Part shown: positions 27,341 to 35,219 of the stretch, in pieces
Layout of the letters: every line of letters starts with the position of its first letter
Position numbering within the stretch: the first letter of the stretch is position 1
Source: Flavobacteriales bacterium
GTDB lineage: Bacteria; Bacteroidota; Bacteroidia; Flavobacteriales_F; PHOS-HE28
DNA: 64,000 bases
NCBI GenBank assembly: GCA_016710685.1
Contig: JADJVC010000002.1
Location: forward strand, 496,001-560,000
Reading direction: 5' to 3'
Position numbers and translations under genes: made by a program
The notes under the pieces: generated by a model
The model's input: only the letters and a program-made list of their open reading frames with translations
Database searches by the model: none
Told to the model about the DNA's origin: nothing

Positions 27341-28739
27341 CGCAACGAATATAGGTAGGTGGGACGTGCGAGGGCAAGCCAAGTGGGTTTGTCCGCATGT
27401 GACGCTCTTTCGAGCGTCTATTCCCCACTTCAATGGGGATTTCACCCATGGGGTGCGTGACCACGGCCCATTGGTAGTCCGCTACCATCTTCCGCAGCTC
27501 GGTGAGGCGTTCCTGCTGTTCGGCATCCAGTTTCTTTCCATCCTTCAGCAGCAGCTCCAGGTCCGCCTGTTCCTCATCCATCGTGTCCACACTGGGGCTG
27601 TGGTAGGAACGTGATTCCTCCTTGACAAGGAAGAAGTTGTCCTTCACTTCGGAAAATTGGTAGTAGCGCCGCGATTGCCATTGCCATGCGCTGCCCCCGA
27701 AGAGCCCCACGATCAACGTATCGCCGCTGATGAAGATCCCGCTGCAACATTCCTCACCGATCGGATCGAAGAAGCCACCGGCGGACCGGCCGGGGAAGAA
27801 GTCGGGGAGGTAGAGTTTCTGTTGAAAGCCGCTGTACGTGGTGAACACGATCTGCAGGTCGCGGAGGTTATTCTCGGGATCCGCGATGCTGTCATCTTCC
27901 AATGCGAAGACATAGTCGTTCACCTGGTCGCCGTTCAGGTCACCAATGGCCGTACGGAAAGCATGCTTGTGCGTGGGCATTGCGGAACGAAGTGAAAAGC
28001 GTTGCTCCTTCGCTGGTTCTTGCGTGGGGAACTTCGTCATCCAATGCCGGGTGAGGTCCAGTGGCGCGCGTTCAAGTTCGTATCGTTCAATCGGATCGCC
28101 GCCCTCGTCCGGGATGTACATGATGCCCTCCAGTCGTTTTTCGTAGAGCAAGGTGTCGATCAAGTAAGCCATCGTATCGTTCCCGTCGCGATAGGTTTCG
28201 TGCGTGGTTTTCGCAAGGGTGAAACTGCCCGAAGGTTCCCAGTAAGCATATTCCTGCGTGGTGAACTGGCCATCGCCATAGCTCGAAACCAGCGTATCGA
28301 TCCCGTTCAACAGGTTATCTTGGTCATAGCTTAGCCACAGCACATCGTTGTCATCGTTGTGCGTGCAGAGGATGGTGATCTCGTGCATGTGCGGCTGAGC
28401 GCGCAGCTCGGCGAAAAAGAAGAGTTCGGCACCGCTGAAACGTCCGGCATAGCGTTGCAAATAAGATACGCGGTCCTTTTCGGTGAGCTTCACCAGCCCA
28501 GTGGTACGGCCACCGCTGTAGCGTGCAGGGAACAAGGTGTCGGGGCGAACGACGTGGAATTGTGTTGGGTCGAAAGGGCTGTTCGTTGATCCGTTTTCGA
28601 AAGTGTTTATTGCGACAATGACAACTTCGGTTTGCTGCACTTGTGCGTTGGCGGAGTTCCAGTTTCCCAACCAAAGGGCGGTGAAGGAGGCCAGAACGTA
28701 GCGATATGGAATTGGCCAGTTGGTCTTAAGTAAAAACAT
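27341..28739 (-). CDS. Secreted protein of unknown function; 3' end uncertain
   Basis: A signal peptide (about residues 10-32, ending NANAQ-like SANAQ) is followed by ~430 residues with no family I recognise. GDLNGDQVNDYVFALEDDS looks like a calcium-binding FG-GAP/dockerin-type loop, and an E/K-rich helix lies near the end (DEEQADLELLLKDGKKLDAEQQERLTELRK). The open frame runs on to 27087, overlapping 254 nt of the CHU_C gene. That tail is Arg/His-rich and clearly translated out of frame. The change comes at the hairpin cluster 27404-27458, so the true stop was probably near there. I cut the call at the next gene's start. Confidence 0.65.
27346..27377 (-). promoter_or_regulatory. Promoter upstream of the CHU_C protein, probably leaderless
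   Basis: TTG (27377-27375) and TATATTCG (27353-27346) are spaced by 21 nt on the minus strand. The ATG at 27340 begins 5 nt after the box. It lies inside the 3' part of the upstream ORF. Confidence 0.4.
27404..27458. repeat. Three-hairpin cluster at a gene junction
   Basis: Three small palindromes lie in a row: GACGCTCTTTCGAGCGTC, then CCCCACTTCAATGGGG, then CACCCATGGGGTG. They lie at the point where the upstream protein stops looking like protein. The arrangement resembles the REP-like clusters at 24122 and 33570, although the sequence differs. Confidence 0.5.
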
Positions 28740-28831
28740 TGCGCATTACAATAAAAGCCATGGTGCGGAAAGAGGAGGTGTTGTGGGACACATGCAACGC
28801 GTGCGGTAGTAGGGGTCATTGGAACTGCCGG

Positions 28832-29583
28832 TCACCCGTTCGCGCCTGAGAAATACGCCGGCATCAGATCCGTCCGCTTCTTGGTGGCCAGGTCAATGTG
28901 GTCGAAGCGTTTGTAGGAGCAATACGAGCCCATGTCGCGATCGCCATTGATGAACACCGCGCCGATCTGGAACAGGTGCTTGCAGGGGTATGCGGTCTTG
29001 GAGATCAGCAGGTCGATCTGGGCGTCAATGGCTTCGTAGATCACCTCCGTGGCTTCGACGATCCGCTCCTCGGCGTTCATGATCCGCTCTTTCTTGGCCA
29101 GAAGGATCTGTTCCAAGGTATTCATCTGGTGATCGATCACGCTTTCAGTTCCCGGATTGATCCCGCCGGCGACGAGCTTGGCCAGACCAGCTTCGCGGCA
29201 CCGCAGCAGGACGAGTTCGCGCTTTGTCCATAGCGGTCGATCTCGCCGATGGTGCCCGCTTTGGTCACCCCGATATGCGGTGCGTAGAAGATCACGATGG
29301 CACCATCCTCTGGCACGTGGTGGGCGAAAGCACCCATGCCGGTTAGGCCGGCAAATGGGTATCCGTCCAACCCGCCGAGTTTGAAGGGGCCGAGCATTTC
29401 GTATGCCCGTGGCGGGTACTGGATGGCGTTCACATCATCGCAGCACAAGCTGTCCGCGTGCATCAGTTGGTGCGGTTTCAAGCCGTAATGGCTTTCGATT
29501 ACGTCCAGCAAGCGGTTCACGGTGTTGTCCGTGGTTTTGGCGTTCGGGTAGAATTGGCGTACAGTTTTCAAGTAGTTGTCCAT
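28832..29583 (-). CDS. LCIB-like (theta-type) carbonic anhydrase homologue, one-base frameshift
   Basis: Two overlapping frames make one ~250-residue protein if a G is added at ~29190 (SSCCGAAKAGLAKLVAGG). From the ATG at 29583 (MDNYLKTVRQFYPNAKT) the layout follows algal and bacterial LCIB proteins. The features are a C-x-D motif (SLCCDD, residues 45-50), LGGLDGYPFAGLTGMG, the ligand His in AFAHHVP (88/89), YAPHIGV, TIGEIDRYGQ, and the ligand Cys in SSCCGAA (126/127). All three expected zinc ligands are kept, so CO2/bicarbonate interconversion is plausible. It lies 8 nt after the bestrophin gene, last in a four-gene operon. The alternative is an uncharacterised relative lacking activity. Confidence 0.68.
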
Positions 29584-29591
29584 GGGTTTGG

Positions 29592-30614
29592 TCACATTAA
29601 AATGTCGTTCACTGCTACCACCGGGCTGGGTAGTTCGGTTTCGCCCAGCATTTCGCGCAGATCTATTTCGATCGTGCGGCTCAGGTTGGCCATTGGTATG
29701 TCGTTTGCGCCGCCCTCGAATGGATTTTCCGTGGCTACTCCTATCTTTTCCATGGTATGGAACACCCACGCCACGATCATGGTGAAGGGGATCGTCATCC
29801 ATACGAAAGGCTCGCCCAACTTGCTGTCAACCTCTTGCAGCATGCCTAATGGCACAAGGACGATGAACAACCAGATGAAATATACGTTGAACGTGGCAAA
29901 CTGGCGCGGGTAGGGGAAATTCTTGATCCGCTCGCACTTGCCCTGCTGGTCATACAGGTTCTGCACCAAGCCCATCATCTCCACATAGGGATAGGCATCC
30001 AGCAATCCGCGCTTTCGCAGTTCGCGGAGGTCTTCGGATTGTAGGCTGAGCAGTTGCGTGGCGCGGTTCTTCTTCGCCGCCACGAACGCCATGTCCGCTT
30101 CGGATAGGAAAGGTGTGATCACCTCGCTCATGTCCACTTCCCATTCCGGGACACTGTAGAGTTTCCGGTATTCCTTGGCGTGCGGTTGCTCCAAACTTTC
30201 CCATGCCTTGGGTACGCGGAGTTGATAGCGCAAGGCGGTCAGCCATGCCACCTGCCGATACATCAAGCGTTGGTGGATGGCATGCAGTTCCATGGCCTGG
30301 ACGGGCTCATGGGCTGTTAGGTTGCACACGTAGTCCTTCGCCATGATGCCCCAGGTGCGGCTGGAATTCACGATGGAACCCCATGCCATGCGCGCTTCCC
30401 ACATGCGACCGTAGGAGGCGTTGTTCTTGAAGCCGACCAGAAAGGCCACCGCCGTGCCCACCAGTGCAATGGGCAACCAGGGTATGGCGATCCAGTGCCA
30501 GCCCAGCACTTGGTACAGCACCGTGGGTATGGTGCCGATGAGGGCGAAGGTGAGGATTTCCCGGCGCGTCCAGAACAGCACTTGACGAATGGTGAATTTT
30601 CTACCGGCGTTCAT
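29592..30614 (-). CDS. Bestrophin family anion channel
   Basis: This is a 340-residue protein. It has the N-terminal amphipathic start (FTIRQVLFWTRREILTFALIG), an early helix pair with FLVGFKNNASYGRMWEARMAWGSIVNSSR, and the late family hallmark ENPFEGGANDIPM. Together these identify a bacterial bestrophin (RFP-TM/UPF0187). These are pentameric membrane channels; eukaryotic members pass chloride and bicarbonate, while a studied bacterial one is cation-selective. Its ATG overlaps the TGA of the K+-channel-like gene (ATGA), and its stop is 8 nt from the LCIB-like gene. Co-translation with a carbonic anhydrase homologue suggests bicarbonate as a substrate; that is inference. Confidence 0.9.
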   Translation of the reverse strand: MNAGRKFTIRQVLFWTRREILTFALIGTIPTVLYQVLGWHWIAIPWLPIALVGTAVAFLVGFKNNASYGRMWEARMAWGSIVNSSRTWGIMAKDYVCNLTAHEPVQAMELHAIHQRLMYRQVAWLTALRYQLRVPKAWESLEQPHAKEYRKLYSVPEWEVDMSEVITPFLSEADMAFVAAKKNRATQLLSLQSEDLRELRKRGLLDAYPYVEMMGLVQNLYDQQGKCERIKNFPYPRQFATFNVYFIWLFIVLVPLGMLQEVDSKLGEPFVWMTIPFTMIVAWVFHTMEKIGVATENPFEGGANDIPMANLSRTIEIDLREMLGETELPSPVVAVNDILM

Positions 30615-31291
30615 GTTTTAGCCCTTGCGCTTGTGAATTTACTGATAAGGATGCCCACCAAAACCACCGAGTAAAACTGCCCAATGATGCCGAAAAAGGA
30701 GGCAATAAGCTTGGTGGGAACGGATTTGGGTGTGATATCACCGAAGCCTATGGTGGTCTGTAAAATAGTGGAGAAATAGACCAGGTCCACATACGTGGCC
30801 GCAGGACTGCTGCTTGCCACGTTGTTGAAGGCATCGGGTTGCCGGTAGTAAAGGGCTTGGAACAAGAAGGTGGCCGTTTCGATCAACAGTAAAAAGCCGC
30901 AAGCCGAAGCGGATATAATGTCGACATCGATATAACTGGGTTTGATCAGGAAGCGCAGGATTTCAGCAAAGATCAGCGCGAAGAACACAGCGTAGATCAG
31001 TGATAGCACCACCATAAAGCGAATGCCGACATCGGCGAAGGAAAGTGCGAGCGGCAGGCCGAGTACAAGCAGAAAGAAGACGGCACGCAGCATGTTCCAA
31101 GCCCGGCCGTACTGAGCGAACACGCCGATGCAGGCAATGCCCAGCACCACCATGTTGATCGGCCAGATAACCCGCGTATAGAGGTCGAGGTCCGTAAGGA
31201 AAACTCCGATAAACAGGTGCTGGACCAGCGCCACCAGCAAAACCTCGTACTTGCGCCGTTGAAGGAATTGGATCAAAGCGATGCTGTTCAA
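30611..31291 (-). CDS. Two-pore-domain-like/Ion_trans_2 potassium channel protein
   Basis: This is a 226-residue membrane protein with about six hydrophobic segments. The pore loop and selectivity filter TTIGFGD is at residues 179-185, followed by the final helix (IASFFGIIGQFYSVVLVGILISKF). The filter is canonical for K+ channels. No RCK domain is attached. The start is a TTG at 31291 that overlaps the TGA of the upstream SnoaL-like gene. The stop overlaps the bestrophin ATG, so all three are translationally coupled. It may balance charge during anion flux, which is inference. Confidence 0.85.
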   Translation of the reverse strand: MNSIALIQFLQRRKYEVLLVALVQHLFIGVFLTDLDLYTRVIWPINMVVLGIACIGVFAQYGRAWNMLRAVFFLLVLGLPLALSFADVGIRFMVVLSLIYAVFFALIFAEILRFLIKPSYIDVDIISASACGFLLLIETATFLFQALYYRQPDAFNNVASSSPAATYVDLVYFSTILQTTIGFGDITPKSVPTKLIASFFGIIGQFYSVVLVGILISKFTSARAKT

Positions 31292-31703
31292 TGTACCTGC
31301 CCAATATCCAGCCCATCAAACTGGCCCGCGCTGTTCTTGTGGAATTTGAAGAACACAATGAAGTCGCCCCATTGCTCCGTGTGTGGAACGCCCCGGTGAT
31401 GTCCTTCCCGCCGTTCTCCACCTTGTCGATGCTGGTAAAACGCTCGTGGCCGCAGGCATCCTTCACGAATTTCTTGAAGTCCCGCGCATTGCCGTCGTCG
31501 GTGAATTTTGCGTCGGCGGTGAAATGGCTGAGCCAAGCGGCGGCATCTCCGGCCTGCCATGCTTCAAGCGCAGCCTTTACTGTTGGGTCGGTCACGGTAT
31601 TCAGGTCCATATTGTTCGGATTTGATTTTTCTGTTTTCCCGTCCTGAGCGCATGCGCCAAAAGCGAGCAGGGCCGACAGGGCCAAGGGTAGCAGCGCTCT
31701 CAT
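31288..31703 (-). CDS. SnoaL/NTF2-like lipoprotein, with a two-base insertion
   Basis: The N-terminus MRALLPLALSALLAFGAC has a lipobox-like FGAC, so the protein is probably lipid-anchored. A SnoaL-like fold follows (ALEAWQAGDAAAWLSHFTADAKFTDDG, FVKDACGHERFTSID). In the given sequence the frame fails after AFHT. Dropping two bases from the CACACA at ~31380 gives HTEQWGDFIVFFKFHKN and the C-terminus GLDIGQVH, with a TGA at 31288. That stop overlaps the TTG start of the channel gene, which supports the reconstruction. The long ORF down to 30963 is an out-of-frame reading of the channel gene. Confidence 0.75.
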
Positions 31704-31719
31704 GCGGTGGTGGTTTCGC

Positions 31720-32058
31720 TCAATGTGTGGTGCAGGTGATCAGCATGAAGTTGATCAACAGGAACGGCAATTCGATGGCGAATCCCTTCAGGTCGCGGTC
31801 CATCAAGTGGAAGCACATGATCAACAGGATGCCTGCCGCCATCAGGAAGTTCCCCCATACGAAGGTCTTGGGGTGGAGCAGGAGCAAGGCGCTCAACATC
31901 GTGATGGCACCATTAATGGCCAAGCCTGTTTTGTTCACATTCCATTTGCTGAACATGTCCAGCATTTCGGGCTTGCCGGAAAACATGGCCCAACCCTGCT
32001 TGAGGCCCATGAATACAGCGACTAAAAGCAGAATTGCACTGATGATCTTGATGGCCAT
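31720..32058 (-). CDS. Small four-helix membrane protein
   Basis: This is a 112-residue protein (MAIKIISAILLLVAVFMGLKQG...) with four hydrophobic helices. It contains KWNVNKTGLAINGAITMLSALLLLHPKTFVWGN, resembling DoxX-like small membrane proteins in which a Gly/Lys-rich loop follows helix 1. No function can be assigned. It is on the same strand as, and 16 nt upstream of, the SnoaL-like lipoprotein, so it may be the first gene of that operon. Confidence 0.7.
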   Translation of the reverse strand: MAIKIISAILLLVAVFMGLKQGWAMFSGKPEMLDMFSKWNVNKTGLAINGAITMLSALLLLHPKTFVWGNFLMAAGILLIMCFHLMDRDLKGFAIELPFLLINFMLITCTTH

Positions 32059-32259
32059 GGGCTTGACGTTAAGTTGTTGGTTGGTGGTTCCGTCGCCGGT
32101 GCAAGAGGTTGGCCGACGCTGGCAAAATACGGCATTTGCAGGTATTCGACTTTTTCCAGACTGGCGTTTTCTTTTTCAAGTGCTGGGTCTCATTTGGCAC
32201 CCTGAACTAACGCGAGAGCTAGGCATATCGAACCATGCTCAAGCCGATATCTGCTAATC

Positions 32260-32670
32260 TCATTTTATCACCATTCCATCCTTCGAGTAGACATGCCCCT
32301 TCCTTATTCGCCCATCGGTTGTGCGCATCCATCCTGTCCCGGACAGGAACGGCATTTCTTCTTCTTGTCCCGAAATGGTGACATCGATGTGTGCTTCGAT
32401 CACATGGTCGCTTGGCAGCAATAGCTGGTCAATGGTGGAAAGCACATGTTGCCGAAGCGTGGGTAAGTAGCTGAGAATCGCTGGGGTAGCGAATTCAACT
32501 GGTGTGATTGTTCCTTGCAGAATATCAATGTCTGCCACACGAAGTCCACTACTCATGGCCACGGACAACAGATGGTCAGCCATGTATCCCGTACGGTAAT
32601 AGGCATCTGTGCTGAAGTACATCTGCACAAGGTCGTTCGGTAGACCGTTCAAGGCTTTTAACGCTCTCAT
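32260..32670 (-). CDS. Hypothetical protein
   Basis: This is a 136-residue soluble protein without signal peptide or membrane segment. It begins MRALKALNGLPNDLVQMYFSTDAYYRTGYMADHLL and ends in a likely beta-rich segment (VIEAHIDVTISGQEEEMPFLSGTGWMRTTDGRIRKGHVYSKDG). The composition is ordinary for a protein and the frame is stable. I recognise no family. It is isolated, with ~200 nt before the gene at 31720-32058 and ~140 nt before the next upstream gene. Confidence 0.6.
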   Translation of the reverse strand: MRALKALNGLPNDLVQMYFSTDAYYRTGYMADHLLSVAMSSGLRVADIDILQGTITPVEFATPAILSYLPTLRQHVLSTIDQLLLPSDHVIEAHIDVTISGQEEEMPFLSGTGWMRTTDGRIRKGHVYSKDGMVIK

Positions 32671-32814
32671 TGGCGGCTTTACTTAAAGAATAGTTCTATT
32701 GTAGCGGGTCCGCTAACCTGATGCTCACGAATGGAGCGAGTAAATAGGCGTAAAATCGAAGACGATCGCACGCGGGTGGGGAAAAACCCGGGCACCCGGA
32801 CGGAGCCACTAGTT

Positions 32815-33480
32815 CTATCGGCTCGGCGGGTCCAATCTCCCCACCGATACCGCGAATTTGCCACCGCCATTCGGGTAGTAGCGGAAGCCGAACTTCCGGT
32901 CAGGCTGAATGTCGCCTTTGGCCGTTCCGTTGCCTTTTGAGGTGGCAATGCTGAAGTCGAGCGTGTGCAACAGGCCGTCCTCGTATTCCGTGCTGTTGAT
33001 CTGAAGGTCCACGCCCAAGGGTTTTACAGCCAGTTGGATGCTGTCCAGGTCGGCTTGGTCCATATCCTGTGTGAACACCACCTCCACCAACTCCTTCGGG
33101 TTGTCTTGCGACACGAGGGAGGGTGCGGGCGCCGGGCCCAATTCCCCAGCTACCACCGCGAACTGGGTGCCCCCTTTCGGAGAGCAGATAAAGCCGAATT
33201 TCCGGTCGGGGCGGATCTGACCTCTGGCAGAACCGTCGCCAGTCCCGGTGGTGATACTGAAGTCGATCGTGTGTAGCAGGCCTGCTTCGAATTTCGTGTT
33301 GTTGATCTGGAGGTCCACGCCCAAGGGTTTCATTGCTTGTTGGATGCTGTCCAGGTCGGCTTGGTCCATGTCCTGGGTGAACACTACTTCCACGACATCC
33401 TTCGCGCTGTCTTGCGCAGCAAGGGTGGAGGCAGCGGTTGCAAATGCGAGCACGAAGCCAAGTTGGAACAAACAGTTCAT
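32815..33480 (-). CDS. Secreted protein with two tandem copies of an ~88-residue domain
   Basis: The start at 33480 gives a signal peptide (MNCLFQLGFVLAFATAASTLAAQ). Two near-identical domains follow (about residues 27-115 and 130-218). Each starts with VEVVFTQDMDQADLDSIQ, continues with KPLGVDLQIN and ends with PDRKFGF...FAVV.G.L. The 'DMDQADLDSI...GVDL' pattern resembles the extracellular repeats next to M56/BlaR1 peptidases in this phylum. The role is unknown. The high identity of the copies at DNA and protein level indicates a recent internal duplication. Confidence 0.78.
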   Translation of the reverse strand: MNCLFQLGFVLAFATAASTLAAQDSAKDVVEVVFTQDMDQADLDSIQQAMKPLGVDLQINNTKFEAGLLHTIDFSITTGTGDGSARGQIRPDRKFGFICSPKGGTQFAVVAGELGPAPAPSLVSQDNPKELVEVVFTQDMDQADLDSIQLAVKPLGVDLQINSTEYEDGLLHTLDFSIATSKGNGTAKGDIQPDRKFGFRYYPNGGGKFAVSVGRLDPPSR

Positions 33481-33569
33481 GGAGTGGTGTGTTTTAGGGA
33501 TGGGAAGGAATGGCCCATCGAAAGTAGGGGCAAATTTGGCTGATGCGCTTTTCCTAACACTTTCTGTAA

Positions 33570-33642
33570 TTGCGCGAGCGTCTTCGCTCGTGCTGATGAA
33601 TTGTGCGATCGGCCAAACGCACGAGCGAAGACGCTCGCGCAA
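33570..33642. repeat. REP-type hairpin upstream of the RAYT gene
   Basis: Perfect 24-nt inverted arms lie at 33570-33593 and 33619-33642 around a 25-nt loop. They contain GCGAGCGTCTTCGCTCGTGC. The right arm recurs exactly at 35179-35202. Paired palindromes next to a RAYT gene are what is expected of its REP substrate. Confidence 0.85.
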
Positions 33643-33677
33643 GATTGAGTTCATCTTTTGTTGCCGAACTTCGGAAA

Positions 33678-34274
33678 ATGGCAAAGCGGTTCCATCGGCG
33701 GTCCATCCGGTTGAAAGGGTACGATTACACCCTCGCCGGGGCGTATTACGTCACCGTGTGTACAGAAGGCCGGTTGCATCAATTCGGTGAGGTAAAGGAT
33801 GACGAAATGGTTGTGAACGCATTTGGCGCGGTGGTTCAACGTTGTTGGGACGCGATACCGGAACACATGCCCATGGCGGTATTGGATGAATTCATCGTGA
33901 TGCCAAACCATGTGCATGGCATCCTTGTCATAACAGATCGGCAGGCGGTTTCACCCCCGGTAGGGGCGGGAAATTTCCCGCCCCTACCGGGGGTGAAACC
34001 GGAACCCGCAGATCCAACACCCGAAGATCCTGATATGCCACGAAAACGCCCCATCGCCGTCATGGTGAAAAATTCATTGGGCCACATCATGCAGACGTTC
34101 AAGGCCGCGGTATCGCGGCAGGTTTATAAGGACGGTCTATTGCCACGCGGCACGCCGGTGTCGCAGCGCAATTACTACGAGCACATCATCCGCAACGATG
34201 CCGAATGGATGCGCATCGCGGATTACATCCATGACAATCCGACCAATTGGAAAGGGGATAGGTTCAACAAGTGA
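33678..34274 (+). mobile_element. REP-associated tyrosine transposase (RAYT, IS200/Y1-like)
   Basis: This is a 198-residue HUH-type transposase from the ATG at 33678, with RLKGYDYTLAGAYYVTVCT at the N-terminus. The metal-binding HUH motif is MPNHVHGIL (H78, H80), and the catalytic tyrosine is probably in QRNYYEHIIRN (Y166/167). The C-terminus ADYIHDNPTNW is typical. RAYTs are thought to mobilise REP palindromes. A 56-bp perfect palindrome lies within the gene, encoding residues 90-108 in a Pro/Gly-rich linker. REP hairpins flank the locus. The frame is intact, so the protein may be active. Confidence 0.9.
33946..34001. repeat. 56-bp perfect palindrome inside the RAYT coding region
   Basis: Every position pairs from 33946 to 34001, centred on GGGAAATTTCCC with outer arms beginning CGGTTTCACCCCCGG. 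It is translated in frame as SPPVGAGNFPPLPGVKP between the HUH half and the Tyr half of the protein. A degenerate copy lies just after the gene at 34313-34364. Confidence 0.9.
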
Positions 34275-34312
34275 TCGGCATTCCGCGTCATTGTCATCAC
34301 GGATCGGCAGGA

Positions 34313-34364
34313 GGTTTCACCCCCGTAGGGGCGGGAAATTTCCCGGCACTACGGGGGTGAAACC
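34313..34364. repeat. Second, imperfect copy of the RAYT-internal palindrome
   Basis: The same GGTTTCACCCCC...GGGGGTGAAACC palindrome has two or three arm mismatches. It is preceded by a near-copy of the RAYT codons for 'VITDRQ' (ATCACGGATCGGCAG), so ~90 bp of the transposase gene was duplicated downstream of its own stop. Confidence 0.8.
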
Positions 34365-34421
34365 GGATCCCACAGAACCATCACAACCCGATGAACCCGA
34401 TGAACCAAGAAACACCAAACC

Positions 34422-34609
34422 TCAAGAAAAATAGACCACCGCAACAATGACCAACCCCACGGCCAACATCCCGACGCCCCGGACAGTTCGAGCCTTTCAT
34501 CCGCCCAATAATCAAAGGTCTTCCGCCTTCCCGTGATGTGGTACAGTACCAACGCGCCCGGGTAACGAAAGATTAATACCGATAGGACGTAGCCCATTAT
34601 CTCACCCAT
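34422..34609 (-). CDS. Small two-helix membrane protein, with a one-base frameshift
   Basis: From the ATG at 34609 (MGEIMGYVLSVLIFRYPGAL) the protein shows one helix, then HITGRRKTFDYWADERLELSG. There the frame shifts into Trp/Ser-rich sequence. Adding one G to the G-run at ~34477 restores a second helix, GVGMLAVGLVIVAVVYFS, and a TGA at 34422. That fits a ~63-residue small membrane protein. No function is known. Confidence 0.5.
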
Positions 34610-34694
34610 TGCTCTTGCAACCCTTGATTTGCACTCCTTTATAGCGGGACTTTTGCCGCCCCTCGAGGCTTAGCTGCCCATGTACTTCACGCCT

Positions 34695-35090
34695 TCAGGC
34701 GCACGAATCAAGAAGAAAAGGAGCCAGGCTAGCACCGATCCAGATAAGGATTGCAGAGCACTGGGTCAGCAGGATGATCCTCTTGCGCCGAACCAAAAGG
34801 TCCCTGATAAGGAGTGCTACGTTCAGGAATGTGAAGATCAGCCAAGGGAGGAATAGGAAGAACATGAAATAGAGGCCATCGCCAGGCCCCCCGTAGTACT
34901 CCGATCCCGGCTTCAGCTGAATGTGCCATTGTGAGCTGGACAACCATGCAATGACCAGGACAGCAACCAAGTTTGTCCCATACCAGATCTTGCGTGGCAT
35001 GCTCAAAAGCGAAGTCCAGTGATCATGTCGCAGATCGGGTTCCATTTCGATCGGAAGATAGTGGTCGCACGATTTCATCAAAGACGGCAT
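34695..35090 (-). CDS. Small membrane protein
   Basis: This is a 131-residue protein with three hydrophobic segments (LVAVLVIAWLSSSQW, YFMFFLFLPWLIFTFLNVALLI, SAILIWIGASLAPFLL) and a basic LVRRKRIILLT loop. The first ~30 residues are polar, and a downstream ATG (MPRKIWYG) may be the real start. I recognise no family. It lies between the RAYT locus and the second REP copy. Confidence 0.5.
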   Translation of the reverse strand: MPSLMKSCDHYLPIEMEPDLRHDHWTSLLSMPRKIWYGTNLVAVLVIAWLSSSQWHIQLKPGSEYYGGPGDGLYFMFFLFLPWLIFTFLNVALLIRDLLVRRKRIILLTQCSAILIWIGASLAPFLLDSCA

Positions 35091-35132
35091 CCTCGAGAAT
35101 GAGCTGCATCTGTTGCTGATCAGCTAAACCGG

Positions 35133-35202
35133 CGAGAGCGGTCGCGCTCGTGCCGATACCTGGTGTGGTCGGTCAAACGCACGAGCGAAGACGCTCGCGC
35201 AA
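35133..35202. repeat. Second REP-type hairpin, at the edge of the AT-rich island
   Basis: The right arm (35179-35202) is identical to that at 33619-33642, including the preceding CAAACGCACGAGCG. The left arm (35133-35153) is a degenerate partner. It ends 17 nt before the stop of the gene at 35220. Confidence 0.75.
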
Positions 35203-35219
35203 GAGGGAGTCGAGCAAAC

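Noticed and set aside
32679..32948. 89-codon ORF on the - strand
   Set aside because: It overlaps the tandem-domain secreted gene and has a Ser/Thr/Arg-rich composition typical of a spurious frame.
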